Translations under genes and position numbers: made by a program
Notes under the pieces: model-generated
Databases searched by the model: none
What the model saw: only the letters and a program-made list of their open reading frames with translations
What the model was told of the DNA's origin: nothing
Assembly (NCBI RefSeq): GCF_018131015.1
Contig: NZ_JAFCJJ010000017.1
Coordinates: forward strand, 1-64,000
Length of the DNA: 64,000 bases
From: Bradyrhizobium diazoefficiens
GTDB lineage: Bacteria > Pseudomonadota > Alphaproteobacteria > Rhizobiales > Xanthobacteraceae
Reading direction: 5' to 3'
Part shown: piece after piece, positions 30,494 to 39,537 of the stretch
How the letters are laid out: each line of letters opens with the position of its first letter
How positions within the stretch are numbered: position 1 is the stretch's first letter

Positions 30494-30592
30494 ATGAAGA
30501 TCTATCTGCTGTTGTTGCTGATCGGAACGCTTCTGACGGCGATTCACTTCACGTCTCCGCAAGATCGGCAGCCGGAATCGCTTCCCCGGTAA
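30494..30592 (+). CDS. Possible 32-residue membrane or secreted peptide
   Basis: The frame reads MKIYLLLLLIGTLLTAIHFT, then SPQDRQPESLPR and stop. It has one hydrophobic helix and a polar tail. A GGAG lies seven bases before the ATG. It occupies the gap between divergent sppA and the convergent methyltransferase. The ribosome site and helix make translation plausible, but a frame of this length can occur by chance and no homologue is known to me. Confidence 0.4.
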   Translation: MKIYLLLLLIGTLLTAIHFTSPQDRQPESLPR

Positions 30593-30597
30593 GGCCC

Positions 30598-31365
30598 TCA
30601 CGTTTCCGCCAGCGGCAGGACCGCCCTCCCCTCCAGAATATCCGTCACCTCTTTATTGGGCACGCGTGACTCATTGTTGAGCACGAGTCCCGGCAAAATC
30701 CGCGCCGGCGCCCTGCCGCCCTTGATCGCGCGCACCAGCACGCGGATCGCAGGCCGTCCCGCCTCGCCATGAACCGGCAGGATCGAGAGACTGCCGAAGC
30801 CGCGTGACAGCGCTGTCAAGACATCCGCGATGCCGTCGGCGCGCCAGATCAGGGTCAGCGCACCGTTCGATCGCAGGATGCGCCGCGCGGAATGCACCCA
30901 CGCATGCAGAGTGTCCACCGTCGCCACATGCGCGACCTGGCGCGCCTGATCCGGGGAGCCGCGGTGGCGCGCGGGGTCGTTGAAAGGCGGGTTCATCAGC
31001 ACCACGTCGACGCTGTCGGGCAACAGCCCGTTTGCCGCGAAGGCCTGCGGGTCGGCGGTGATGTCGAGCACGATCACCTCCGCGGGAATCGCGTTCCCCG
31101 CCGCATTGGCGCGCGCGAGTTCCGCCAGCTCCGGATCGATCTCGACCAGGCCGAGCCCGATCCCGGCCACGCGCCGGGCGAGCGCAAGCCCGGCGGTGCC
31201 GATGCCGGCGCCGAGATCGACTACGCGATCACCGGCCTGCGCGTCCGTCGCCGCCGCGAGCAGGATGGCGTCGTGCCCGGCGCGATGTCCGGACCGCTTC
31301 TGCTTCAGCAGCAGCCGCCCGCCGAGGAAGGCGTCCTCGGTGATCTCTGCCGCAGCGTCAATCAT
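30598..31365 (-). CDS. TrmN6-like class I methyltransferase
   Basis: A 255-residue SAM-dependent methyltransferase. The SAM loop VVDLGAGIGTAGLALA is at about 48-63 and the N6-amino methylation motif NPPF at about 125-128. Both fit the tRNA1(Val) A37 N6-methyltransferase (YfiC/TrmN6) family. A substrate of tRNA or ribosomal RNA is likely; the exact base is inferred. It overlaps the upstream DUF2007 gene by eight bases, so the pair is translated from one mRNA. The order DUF2007 then methyltransferase, opposite a polyprenyl synthase, is familiar from other Rhizobiales. Confidence 0.88.
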   Translation of the reverse strand: MIDAAAEITEDAFLGGRLLLKQKRSGHRAGHDAILLAAATDAQAGDRVVDLGAGIGTAGLALARRVAGIGLGLVEIDPELAELARANAAGNAIPAEVIVLDITADPQAFAANGLLPDSVDVVLMNPPFNDPARHRGSPDQARQVAHVATVDTLHAWVHSARRILRSNGALTLIWRADGIADVLTALSRGFGSLSILPVHGEAGRPAIRVLVRAIKGGRAPARILPGLVLNNESRVPNKEVTDILEGRAVLPLAET

Positions 31366-31585
31366 CGCCGCGCAGTTCGTGGCTGAGGCCGGCCTCGGTG
31401 AGGAGCTTGCGGGCGGCCAGGGCGTCGTCCTCGTGGACCAGGATCCGCCGGGGCAGGATGCCGAGCGAGCCCTCGATGATGCTCATGTTCTGGTCCAGCA
31501 CCAGATGGTGGATGTGGGCGCCGTCGAGCAGCGCGCCGATCGCCGATACCAGCACGATGTCGTTGGTCCGAACCAGTTCACGCAA
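31358..31585 (-). CDS. DUF2007 family protein
   Basis: A 75-residue protein: MRELVRTNDIVLVSAIGALL at the start, a central HHLVLDQNMSIIEGS, and RRILVHEDDALAARKLL near the end. This is the DUF2007 fold, a small alpha-beta domain described as a putative signal-transducing protein. The start is TTG at 31585, supported by AGGAG eight bases upstream and by family starts. It overlaps the methyltransferase gene downstream and is divergent from the polyprenyl synthase, whose promoter must share the 131-bp gap. Confidence 0.85.
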   Translation of the reverse strand: MRELVRTNDIVLVSAIGALLDGAHIHHLVLDQNMSIIEGSLGILPRRILVHEDDALAARKLLTEAGLSHELRGDD

Positions 31586-31716
31586 AGCAGGTCTCCTGCC
31601 CCGAAGGGGTTAAAGCGGCAAATGTCAATGGTTCCACAGGTCTTGCCGCATCCGCCGCCAGTTTCTATTGTATTTCCATCAGAATAGCTCCTCCGGGGCA
31701 AATATTGGAGACCGGC

Positions 31717-32724
31717 GTGGCCGTCATCGTACCTTTCGAAACACCCGGCGCGTCGATCGAAGAGCTGGTCGCCCTTGTCGCTCCCGACATGGAGCGCGTC
31801 AACGCCACGATCCTGTCGCGGACCGGCTCCGAGGTGACCATGATCCCGGAGGTGGCCAACCATCTGATCTCCTCGGGCGGCAAGCGCCTGCGCCCGATGC
31901 TGACGCTCGCCATGGCCAACCTCGCCGGCTACACCGGCGACGGCCACATCAAGCTCGCGGCTTCCGTCGAGTTCATGCACACCGCCACCCTGCTCCACGA
32001 CGACGTCGTCGACGAGAGCGAGATGCGCCGCGGCAAGCTCTCGGCGCGCATGCTCTGGGGCAACGAGGCGAGCGTGCTGGTCGGCGACTTTCTGCTGGGT
32101 CAGGCCTTCCGCATGATGGTCGAGGTCGGCTCGCTGCGCGCGCTCGACATCCTCTCCGCGGCGGCCGCGACCATCGCCGAGGGCGAGGTGATGCAGCTCG
32201 CCGCGGCCAAGAACACCGCGACCACCGAGGACGAATATCTCGCCGTGATCCGCGGCAAGACCGCCGAGCTGTTTGCGGCCGCCTGCGAGGTCGGGCCGGT
32301 GATCGCCAACCGCCCGAAGGCGGAGCAGACCGCCTGCCGCTCGGTCGGCATGAACCTCGGCATCGCCTTCCAGCTCGTCGACGACGTGCTCGATTATGGC
32401 GGCAAGAGCGCCAAGCTCGGCAAGAACACCGGCGACGACTTTCGCGAGGGAAAGATCACGCTGCCGGTCGTGCTGGCCTTCCGCCGCGGCAACGACACCG
32501 AGCGCGCTTTCTGGATCCGCGCGCTGGAGCGCGGCGAGATCAGCGATGGCGACCTCGACCACGCCATCGGACTGATGAACAAGCACCGCGCGCTCGAGGA
32601 TACGCTCGTCCGCGCCCAGCACTACGGCGCCATGGCCGTCGATGCGCTGGCGCTGTTCCCCTCCTCGCCGATGAAGAGCGCGCTGGAGCAGGTCGTGGCG
32701 TTCTGCCTGGCGCGGTCGCACTGA
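31717..32724 (+). CDS. Polyprenyl diphosphate synthase (octa/decaprenyl type)
   Basis: A 335-residue trans-prenyltransferase. The first aspartate-rich motif DDVVD is at 95-99 (HDDVVDESEMRRGK) and the second, DDVLD, at about 221-225. Small residues ahead of the first motif indicate a long product, as needed for the ubiquinone side chain; alphaproteobacteria usually make decaprenyl or octaprenyl chains. A TTG at 31705 could extend the frame, but GTG 31717 has GGAG six bases upstream and gives the usual N terminus. Divergent from DUF2007 and followed closely by the LysE gene. Confidence 0.93.
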   Translation: MAVIVPFETPGASIEELVALVAPDMERVNATILSRTGSEVTMIPEVANHLISSGGKRLRPMLTLAMANLAGYTGDGHIKLAASVEFMHTATLLHDDVVDESEMRRGKLSARMLWGNEASVLVGDFLLGQAFRMMVEVGSLRALDILSAAAATIAEGEVMQLAAAKNTATTEDEYLAVIRGKTAELFAAACEVGPVIANRPKAEQTACRSVGMNLGIAFQLVDDVLDYGGKSAKLGKNTGDDFREGKITLPVVLAFRRGNDTERAFWIRALERGEISDGDLDHAIGLMNKHRALEDTLVRAQHYGAMAVDALALFPSSPMKSALEQVVAFCLARSH

Positions 32725-32737
32725 GCGTTCCGGCGTG

Positions 32738-33364
32738 ATGGGCACGACTTTCTCGCTGTTTCTGGCCTCCGCTCTCGTCATCGCCGCCGTGCCGGGTCCC
32801 GGCATCTTCTATGTCGCGGCGCGGACGCTGTCCGACGGGCGCGGCGCCGGCTTCGCCTCGACCACGGGGACGGCGCTGGGCGGGCTCGTTCATGTCGTGG
32901 CTGGCAGCCTCGGCATTACCGCCATCATTCTCGCGAGCGCAAATCTGTTTGCTGCCGTAAAATTCGTCGGCGCGATCTATCTGGTCTGGCTCGGCATCAA
33001 GACCTTTCGTAGCGCCGCCCGGGCGCTGCCGGCGTTCGAATCCGCCGACGGGGCGCATGCCTTCCGCGACGGCGTGCTGGTCGAGGCGCTGAACCCGAAG
33101 ACGGCGGCGTTCTTCCTCGCCTTCATTCCGCAGTTCCTCGACCCCGCAGGATCGAGCCCCACGCTGCAATTCATCGCGCTCGGCGCGATCTCGGTGACGC
33201 TGAACACGCTCGCCGATGTCGTCGTGGTGCTGACGGCGTCCGCGACGCGTACGCAGCTGATCGGAAGGCCGAATCTGATGCGGCGTCTCACACAGGCCTC
33301 CGGTGTGTTCATCGCAGGCCTCGGCCTGTCGCTCGCGCTGGCGCGGCGGCCGGCGCAGAGCTAA
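32738..33364 (+). CDS. LysE family exporter
   Basis: A 208-residue membrane protein of the LysE/RhtB amino acid export family. The N-terminal signature AVPGPGIFYVAARTLSDGRGAGF is clear, and five to six hydrophobic helices follow. The second-half motif EALNPKTAAFFLAFIPQFLD is the family hallmark. It likely exports amino acids or their analogues; the substrate is unknown. The start is ATG 32738, directly after an in-frame GTG. It begins 13 bp after the polyprenyl synthase stop and overlaps the convergent LLM gene by four bases. Confidence 0.93.
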   Translation: MGTTFSLFLASALVIAAVPGPGIFYVAARTLSDGRGAGFASTTGTALGGLVHVVAGSLGITAIILASANLFAAVKFVGAIYLVWLGIKTFRSAARALPAFESADGAHAFRDGVLVEALNPKTAAFFLAFIPQFLDPAGSSPTLQFIALGAISVTLNTLADVVVVLTASATRTQLIGRPNLMRRLTQASGVFIAGLGLSLALARRPAQS

Positions 33365-34392
33365 GCCACGGGCGGCTCGATCCCCATCTCCTTGGCAAAA
33401 ATGCGCACGGAGTTCTGCACCTCGTCCTCGCGCAAGTCGCCGAACGAGAACTGGCTGATGAAGTAGTTCGTGCCGCCCTCCGCGGTCAGGCGCGCGACCT
33501 TGTCGCTGATTGTGCCGGGCGATCCGGCGATCGCGCCGCCGTTCTCCACGAGGGTGTCAAAGTCCTCGGGCAGGCGGATGTTGCGCGGCTGGGTGCCATG
33601 CAATTTCCAGAGCTTCATGAAGCTGCGGTAGAACACCGGCCAGGCGCGGCGCCCGAGCGCCATCGCCTCGCGGTCGCTATCGGCTGCGAGCACGAAACGA
33701 TTGATGCCGAGGAGCGGAAGCTGATCGGTGGGGCGTCCCGCGGCAGCCCATTCGGCCCGATAGCGATCGGTGATCTCGCGGACACGCGACAGCGGCCCGC
33801 CGCAAACGACGTTGATCCCGTTTTGCGCCGGCCACGCCGCGCCTTCCGGCACCGGCACGGCATACCAGAGCGGCGGATGCGGCTGCTGGAACGGCTTGAG
33901 ATCGACCGGCACGTTCGCGAACCGATAATGCTTGCCGGAAAAATTCACTTCCGTTTGCGTCAACGCCTGCATGATAACGCCATAGGCCTCGACATACATG
34001 GCCGGGGCCGCATCCGGATCAATGCCGAAATAGGCGAGCTCGTGAGGCGAGGCGCCGCGGCCGATGCCGACTTCGACGCGGCCGCGGCTCAAATGATCCA
34101 GCATGCAGATCTCCTCGGCGAGCCGCAGCGGATGATGCGCCGGCAGCACATAGACCAGCGCCCCGAAACGCAGACGCCTTGTGCGCTGGGCGATGGCGGC
34201 AAGGAAGACGCTCGGCGAGCACGCGAGGTTGAGCGGCGTCGCATGATGCTCGCTCATGTGATAGGTGCGAAACCCGATTTCATCATAGAGCTCGACCAGA
34301 CGCAGCCGCGCCTCGTATTGCTCGGCGAGCGGATAAGGGCCGTGATCGTTCTGGTCGAAGATGCCGAATTGCAGGCCATCGAGTGCGGCCAT
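33361..34392 (-). CDS. LLM-class (luciferase-like) flavin-dependent oxidoreductase
   Basis: A 343-residue flavin monooxygenase-like TIM barrel. Typical segments are FGIFDQNDHG near the start, YHMSEHHATPL, LDHLSRGRVEVGIGRGASPHEL and GSPGTISDKVARL near residue 290. Such enzymes use reduced FMN or F420; the substrate is not evident. The ATG at 34392 has GGGAGGGA six bases upstream, while a longer frame to 34431 has no such site. It is divergent from the alpha/beta hydrolase across a 202-bp gap that shows no clear operator. Confidence 0.9.
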   Translation of the reverse strand: MAALDGLQFGIFDQNDHGPYPLAEQYEARLRLVELYDEIGFRTYHMSEHHATPLNLACSPSVFLAAIAQRTRRLRFGALVYVLPAHHPLRLAEEICMLDHLSRGRVEVGIGRGASPHELAYFGIDPDAAPAMYVEAYGVIMQALTQTEVNFSGKHYRFANVPVDLKPFQQPHPPLWYAVPVPEGAAWPAQNGINVVCGGPLSRVREITDRYRAEWAAAGRPTDQLPLLGINRFVLAADSDREAMALGRRAWPVFYRSFMKLWKLHGTQPRNIRLPEDFDTLVENGGAIAGSPGTISDKVARLTAEGGTNYFISQFSFGDLREDEVQNSVRIFAKEMGIEPPVA

Positions 34393-34594
34393 CGCGATCC
34401 CTCCCCCGGCGCCACCAGCGGCGTATTTCATCGTTTACGGAAAGGTGCCCTGTTTGGGTGCAGGGGTGCAAGTGCCGGGTATGCGCGCTTGTGTGAGCCT
34501 GCCTCGTCCCGTGCGCATGGCCGCCCGCCTCTGCTTGTGCAATGACTGGCGCCACGCTACGTCAGTCACATTCCGCCAGATGAAAAGGGTCACG

Positions 34595-35470
34595 ATGCTC
34601 GCTCCGCAGGACAGGTTCTACGAGTCCCACGGCCTGCGGCTGCACTATGCCGACTGGGGCAATCACGGCGCCCTGCCCGTCATCCTGGTTCACGGCGGCC
34701 GCGACCATTGCCGGAGTTGGGACCTCATTGCCCGGTCGTTGCAGCCGCATTTTCACGTGCTCGCACCCGACCTGCGCGGGCACGGCGATTCCGACTGGAC
34801 CAGGGGCGGCAGCTACGCGCTGACGGAGTACGTCTACGATCTCGCACAGCTCGTGCGCAGGATCGCAGCGCCTCAGGTCATCCTGATCGGGCACTCGATG
34901 GGCGGCATGGTGAGCCTGATCTTTTCGGGAGCATTCCCGGAGCAGGTGTCACGGCTCGTGGTGCTCGATGGCGTGACCGTGCGGCCGGATTCGCCGAAGC
35001 CGCCGCCGGCGCACGAGCGCATCGCCAAATGGATCGGCCAACTCGACAAGCTGCACGACCGCTCGCCGCGGCGCTATTCGACCCTCGAGGCCGCGGCCGC
35101 GCAAATGGTGCTTCACAACAAGCGCCTGTCGCGTGACCTCGCGCTTCATCTTGCGACGCACGGCGCGCGCCAAAACGAGGACGGCACCTATAGCTGGAAG
35201 TTCGATCCCTATCAGCGCGCTTCGGCGCCGCACCGGCTCTGGTCGGACGATCACGTCGCGCTGTGGGCGCGCATCGCCTGCCCGACGCTGCTGCTGAATG
35301 CCGGCGAGAGCTTTCTGGCGGGGGCCAAGGCCGCCGGCCTGGAACGCTACTTCCAGCAGGCACGCGTCGAGACCATCCAGGGCGCGGGACACTGGCTGCA
35401 GCATGACAAGCCGCAAGAGGTGCTTGGCGAGATCCAGAGCTTTCTCGGGCTGCCCGTGGACGTCGGTTAG
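34595..35470 (+). CDS. Alpha/beta hydrolase
   Basis: A 291-residue hydrolase. The oxyanion strand ILVHGGRDHCRSW, the nucleophile elbow GHSMGGM (serine in VILIGHSMGG) and the catalytic histidine in GAGHWLQHDKP are in the right order. An aspartate in the LLLNAGES region would complete the triad only loosely. It resembles esterase or dehalogenase-like rhizobial proteins. AAAGGG lies just before the ATG at 34595, and an ATG five codons upstream is also possible. The substrate is unknown. Confidence 0.88.
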   Translation: MLAPQDRFYESHGLRLHYADWGNHGALPVILVHGGRDHCRSWDLIARSLQPHFHVLAPDLRGHGDSDWTRGGSYALTEYVYDLAQLVRRIAAPQVILIGHSMGGMVSLIFSGAFPEQVSRLVVLDGVTVRPDSPKPPPAHERIAKWIGQLDKLHDRSPRRYSTLEAAAAQMVLHNKRLSRDLALHLATHGARQNEDGTYSWKFDPYQRASAPHRLWSDDHVALWARIACPTLLLNAGESFLAGAKAAGLERYFQQARVETIQGAGHWLQHDKPQEVLGEIQSFLGLPVDVG

Positions 35471-35554
35471 AAGCCGCGCTTGAACGCTTGAGCTGGATGC
35501 TCATAATCGCCGTGTTCCCCGGCCGTGCCTTGGCAAATCGGAGCGTGCTTCGCG

Positions 35555-36532
35555 ATGCTTCCGCTGAACGATCCGCTCTGGACGAAGCTCGACGATGCCC
35601 ATCGCGATCGGGACATCGCGGGACTGCTGGCAGAACTCTCGACTTCCTGGGACGAAGAGGCTGCGCAATCCCTGTTCTGGGATTGTCTTTGCCACCAGAG
35701 CACATGCTACGGGGCAACCTATGCCGCGGTCCCCCATCTGCTTAGGATCGCCGAAGTCGAGGGCAATCGACAGCAGAGGCTGGAGATCGCGCTGTTTGCC
35801 GGCTACGTCGTGCAATGTGCGCTGACGTCACGGCACCACGAACACGACGCGCTTCCCGGTCTGCCTGAAAACCCCGACGGATGGGATCGGAAGCTCGACT
35901 GTTTTCGCGGCCTTGCGTCCCATCTCGAACGCGAGTTGAAGGCTCCGGACGGATACATCTCTCCTTACGAACGCAAGGAGCTGCTGCCGCACTACAGGAA
36001 CATCCTGCATCGGGGAATTCCCGACGACATGGACCGGATTCGGTCGATCAAGGCCGCGTTTCTTGCCTCACTGCCGCAGGTCGGCGCGATCTGCACGCAG
36101 GCGCTTCTGGAGAACCTGGACAACGAAAACGCACTGACACCCTTGCTGGGAGGCATTGCCTCAGTGGAGGGGCTGGTTGACCTCGGCCGCCTCCTCTTCT
36201 CGGGATCGGATGGGATGTTGACGTGCGGAGATTGCGACGCGCCTTATCAATACATCCTGTTCGGCAGCCGGGTCGCCGTCTATGCCGATGACGCCGCGGG
36301 TTCGAGCATGCGCGCCGACAGCCGGCCGAACCTCGACTTCAGGGAAGGTGCAGCGTCACGGGCCGACGGCTTCATCGTGCCGATCGAGAACGAGCTTGCG
36401 CCCGTGACCTTGCGGCTTCTCGCGCTCGCAGATCGCGCACAGACACCGCAGCCGGCCATCCTCCTGCGCAATTTCCTCGGAAGCTTTCGTTGCTCGCGGT
36501 GCAAAACCAGCGTGCCGGTCTGCAAGCGGTGA
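35555..36532 (+). CDS. Unrecognised protein with HEAT-like helices and two CxxC pairs
   Basis: A 325-residue protein whose family I cannot name. The N-terminal half is helical and includes WDCLCHQSTCYGATYAAVP at about 42-60. That motif recalls HEAT-like proteins in Actinobacteria, some of them near toxin systems; this is memory, not a search. Two CxxC pairs, C224-C227 and C313-C316, plus C323, could bind zinc. The start is ATG 35555 with a GGAG eleven bases upstream; GTG at 35525 is possible. Its codon use looks less GC-biased by eye than that of its neighbours. No toxin gene is visible beside it. Confidence 0.65.
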   Translation: MLPLNDPLWTKLDDAHRDRDIAGLLAELSTSWDEEAAQSLFWDCLCHQSTCYGATYAAVPHLLRIAEVEGNRQQRLEIALFAGYVVQCALTSRHHEHDALPGLPENPDGWDRKLDCFRGLASHLERELKAPDGYISPYERKELLPHYRNILHRGIPDDMDRIRSIKAAFLASLPQVGAICTQALLENLDNENALTPLLGGIASVEGLVDLGRLLFSGSDGMLTCGDCDAPYQYILFGSRVAVYADDAAGSSMRADSRPNLDFREGAASRADGFIVPIENELAPVTLRLLALADRAQTPQPAILLRNFLGSFRCSRCKTSVPVCKR

Positions 36533-36536
36533 GCGC

Positions 36537-37421
36537 TCAGCTCAGCGTCCCCGCATGCACCCACCAGCCCGGGTGATCCCGGCGGATCGCATCCGCCGCG
36601 TCGTGCGCCTCGGCAGCCGCGCCGAAGATCGCAAAGCAGGTCGCGCCCGAGCCGGACATCCGCGCGAGCCTGACCCCGGCAGAGGCGCGCAGGGCCGCCA
36701 GCACATTGCCGATGACAGGCTCGATGCGCATGGCTGGCGCTTCGAGATCGTTGGGCACCTGCTCGAGCACCTCGACCCAGTCCGCAATCGACGCGCCTGC
36801 CTCCGGCCAGGCCGGCGCCTTCAAGACGTCGGTGACACCGACCAGGAGTTCACCGTTGCGCAACCCGAGCGCCTGAAACACGTCCTTGGTCGCCACCGGC
36901 ACGCGCGGATTGACCATCACGCAGGGCATGCTCGGCAGCGCCAGCGGCAAGAGCTGCTCGCCGACGCCGGTCATGTCGCAGGCCCGCGAGAACAGGCACA
37001 CCGGCACGTCGGCACCGGTCGCGAGCGCGACCTTCTGCAGGCGCGGATCGTCGAGCGACAGGTCGTTGAGACGCGCCAGGAGGCGCAGCGCGGCCGCGGC
37101 ATCGGCCGAGCCGCCACCAATCCCAGCGGCAACGGGGAGCACCTTGTCGAGCGCGAAGGCGCCGAGCTTCAGGTTGGGTACGGCGTCACCCAGAAGCTTG
37201 GCCGCCTTGAACACGAGATTGTCGGCGGCATCGCCGCAAGCAGCGGCCAGCGGCCCGGTGGTGGCGAGCTTCAGCTCGCCGCCCGGCTCCAGCGTCAGCC
37301 GGTCGGCGCAGTCCGCGAACGCGACCACGCTTTCGAGATCATGATAGCCGTCGGTGCGACGGCCGACGACGCGAAGGCTCAGATTGACCTTCGCGCGCCC
37401 TTCTTCAGTCAACGCCGGCAT
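36537..37421 (-). CDS. ispE: 4-diphosphocytidyl-2-C-methyl-D-erythritol kinase
   Basis: A 294-residue GHMP kinase of the non-mevalonate isoprenoid pathway. It phosphorylates CDP-methylerythritol with ATP. Conserved motifs are EEGRAKVNLSLRVVGRRTDGYHDLESV at the N terminus, the GHMP glycine loop LPVAAGIGGGSADAAAALR near 95-113, and the C-terminal MSGSGATCFAIFG. The ATG at 37421 gives the family length. It follows the TPR gene by 23 bp on the same strand, probably sharing a transcript. Its product feeds the polyprenyl synthase at 31717. Confidence 0.95.
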   Translation of the reverse strand: MPALTEEGRAKVNLSLRVVGRRTDGYHDLESVVAFADCADRLTLEPGGELKLATTGPLAAACGDAADNLVFKAAKLLGDAVPNLKLGAFALDKVLPVAAGIGGGSADAAAALRLLARLNDLSLDDPRLQKVALATGADVPVCLFSRACDMTGVGEQLLPLALPSMPCVMVNPRVPVATKDVFQALGLRNGELLVGVTDVLKAPAWPEAGASIADWVEVLEQVPNDLEAPAMRIEPVIGNVLAALRASAGVRLARMSGSGATCFAIFGAAAEAHDAADAIRRDHPGWWVHAGTLS

Positions 37422-37444
37422 TGGCGAGCAACCCCCAAACGCAC

Positions 37445-39241
37445 TCAACCGCCCTTGCCGTCGTCCTTCTTCTTCTCCGCCTGCGCGGCAGAAGAGTTCG
37501 AATTGTCCTCGGCGATGCCGTTCGCGATCTTGGCCTCGATCTTCGGCAGTTCGTCGGGCTCGGGCTTGAGATCGCGGGCGTGCGTCCACTGGAATTTGGC
37601 TTCCAGCGTGCGCCCGACGCGCCAATAGGCGTCGCCAAGGTGGTCGTTGATGGTGGGGTCCTCAGGCTTCAAATCGATCGCGCGCTCGAGGTTCTTCACC
37701 GCCTCCTCGTAATTGCCGATGCGGTAGTAGGCCCAGCCGAGGGAATCGACGATGTAGCCGTCGTCGGGGCGTTGCTCGACGGCGCGCTTGATCATCTTCA
37801 TGCCTTCGTCGAGATTGACGCCCTGGTCGATCCAGGAATAGCCGAGATAGTTGAGCACGTGCGGCTGGTCGGGCTGCAGCTCGAGCGCCTTCTTCATGTC
37901 GGCTTCGGCCTTGGCCCACTCCTTGGAGCGCTCCTCGCAGATGCCGCGATAATAGTACCAGACGCTGTTGGCCTTGTCGGCGCCGGCCGGCAGCACGGCG
38001 ATGCCCTGCGAGTAGGTCCCGCCGCAGTCGCCGAACCGCTTGCGGCCGCGTTCGGTGTTGCCGAGCGCCATGATGGCTTCGAGGTCCTTCGGATCCTCGG
38101 CGATGACGCCCTTGAGGATCTTGATGGCCTCGTCGGTGCGGTCGGAGGAATCGAGATCGACCGCGAGCTGAATCTGCGCATTGCGCTTCAGCGGCGAGGA
38201 CGACGGCACCCGCTCGTAGACCTTGATCGCCATCTGCGGCCGCTTCACCGATTCATAGAGGTCGGCGAGCGAGAGCAGCGCCAGCGGATGGGTGGGCTGC
38301 AGATAGAGCGAGAGCTGCAGATAGACCAGCGCAAGGTCCTCGCCGCCGCGGCGGGTCAGCGTCGCGCCGATGCCGTAGAGCGCCTCGGCAGCTCCAGCCT
38401 GGGCGGAATCAGCCAGCGGCGGCATCTTCTTGCCGGCGCGGGTCTCGCGCAGGCCTTCAACGATCAGCGGATGCCGGGCGAGCTTCTTGTCGAACGCCTC
38501 ATAGACGGCCGTAGCCGCCGCCCCGTCCTTGTTGCGCGACAGCCAGCGCGCATAGGCTTCGCTCACGCGCAGCATGGTATCGTCGAGCTTGTAGGCGCGC
38601 TCGAAGCGGACGCCCGCGTCCTTCTCCTTGCCGGCGAGTTCGAGGATCATGCCGGCATGCAGGTCCTTGAACAGCGGATACCATTCCGGACCCGCCAGCT
38701 TGTCGATGTTGGCGACCGCACCCTTGGAATCGCCGGCGCCGTAGGCGGCCCAGCCCGACAGCAGAGTTGCGACCAGATCGGTGATCGGACCGCGGATCGA
38801 CTGGTTGATGTTGCTCTGCGCGAGCGCGTACTTCTTCAGCTTGAGGTCGTGCACGCCGACGACGAGGCGCGCGACGCGGTTGGTCTTGTCGATGGTGAGG
38901 ATGCGCTCGGCGAGCTTGACTGCCTCGTCGATGTCGCCGTCGGCAACCGAGGAGATGAAGGCGCGGTCGAGCAGCTCGTTGTTCTTGGGATCGGTGCGCA
39001 GCGCGGAGCGGTAGAAGGCGGCGGCGGAGGCGGCGTCGCGCTCGACGCTGGCATGGCGGGCGGCGAGATAGCTGCCGGAGGTCGTCAGCGACTTCAGGTC
39101 GTTCCGGGTCGGAAACTGCGCCGCCGTGTCGGCCGGATGGTCCGGCGTCTGCGCCATGACCTCGCCGGGGACCGTCGCGATCGCGGTGCCCATGAGGGCG
39201 ATGGCGGCAACAGTCCAGCGGTTGAAGCGGTTTGAAAACAT
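37445..39241 (-). CDS. TPR-repeat protein, exported
   Basis: A 598-residue protein with an N-terminal signal peptide (MFSNRFNRWTVAAIALMGTAIATV) and many tetratricopeptide repeats through about residue 560. The best are near VLNYLGYSWIDQG, YIVDSLGWAYYRIGNYEEAVKNLERA and TINDHLGDAYWRVGR. This layout matches conserved alphaproteobacterial periplasmic TPR proteins usually next to ispE. A scaffold role is likely but unproven. The C terminus is charged and Lys-rich (EKKKDDGKGG). The start ATG at 39241 is preceded by AAGGCGAG. The 296 bp upstream, to 39537, have no visible gene. Confidence 0.9.
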   Translation of the reverse strand: MFSNRFNRWTVAAIALMGTAIATVPGEVMAQTPDHPADTAAQFPTRNDLKSLTTSGSYLAARHASVERDAASAAAFYRSALRTDPKNNELLDRAFISSVADGDIDEAVKLAERILTIDKTNRVARLVVGVHDLKLKKYALAQSNINQSIRGPITDLVATLLSGWAAYGAGDSKGAVANIDKLAGPEWYPLFKDLHAGMILELAGKEKDAGVRFERAYKLDDTMLRVSEAYARWLSRNKDGAAATAVYEAFDKKLARHPLIVEGLRETRAGKKMPPLADSAQAGAAEALYGIGATLTRRGGEDLALVYLQLSLYLQPTHPLALLSLADLYESVKRPQMAIKVYERVPSSSPLKRNAQIQLAVDLDSSDRTDEAIKILKGVIAEDPKDLEAIMALGNTERGRKRFGDCGGTYSQGIAVLPAGADKANSVWYYYRGICEERSKEWAKAEADMKKALELQPDQPHVLNYLGYSWIDQGVNLDEGMKMIKRAVEQRPDDGYIVDSLGWAYYRIGNYEEAVKNLERAIDLKPEDPTINDHLGDAYWRVGRTLEAKFQWTHARDLKPEPDELPKIEAKIANGIAEDNSNSSAAQAEKKKDDGKGG

Positions 39242-39537
39242 CAGGGCTCGCCTTGGGTTGGTAGTGCCTGGGTGGAGCAGAAGGCCGTCTCGCATGCAAT
39301 CGCGGCCGGCAGCACGGACCCGGAACCGTCAGGTCCGGACAATGCCGCTTTTGGCGCCTGGCCGCAAGGATTCGGACCGGGGGATCGCCTCGGCGCACCC
39401 CAAATCGGCCACGAGCGCCCCAAGACGCCGCTACTATGGCCTTATCGTGGCCGCGGCCCCCCGCCGCAGTCCGGTCCTCACGCGAACGTGCGTCACAATG
39501 TCTGGCACGTGGTCTGGGCCGATTTTGGCTCGACGGC

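Noticed and set aside
37421-39235. 604-codon plus-strand frame opposite the TPR gene
   Set aside because: Antisense shadow without family motifs; the TPR protein is well supported.
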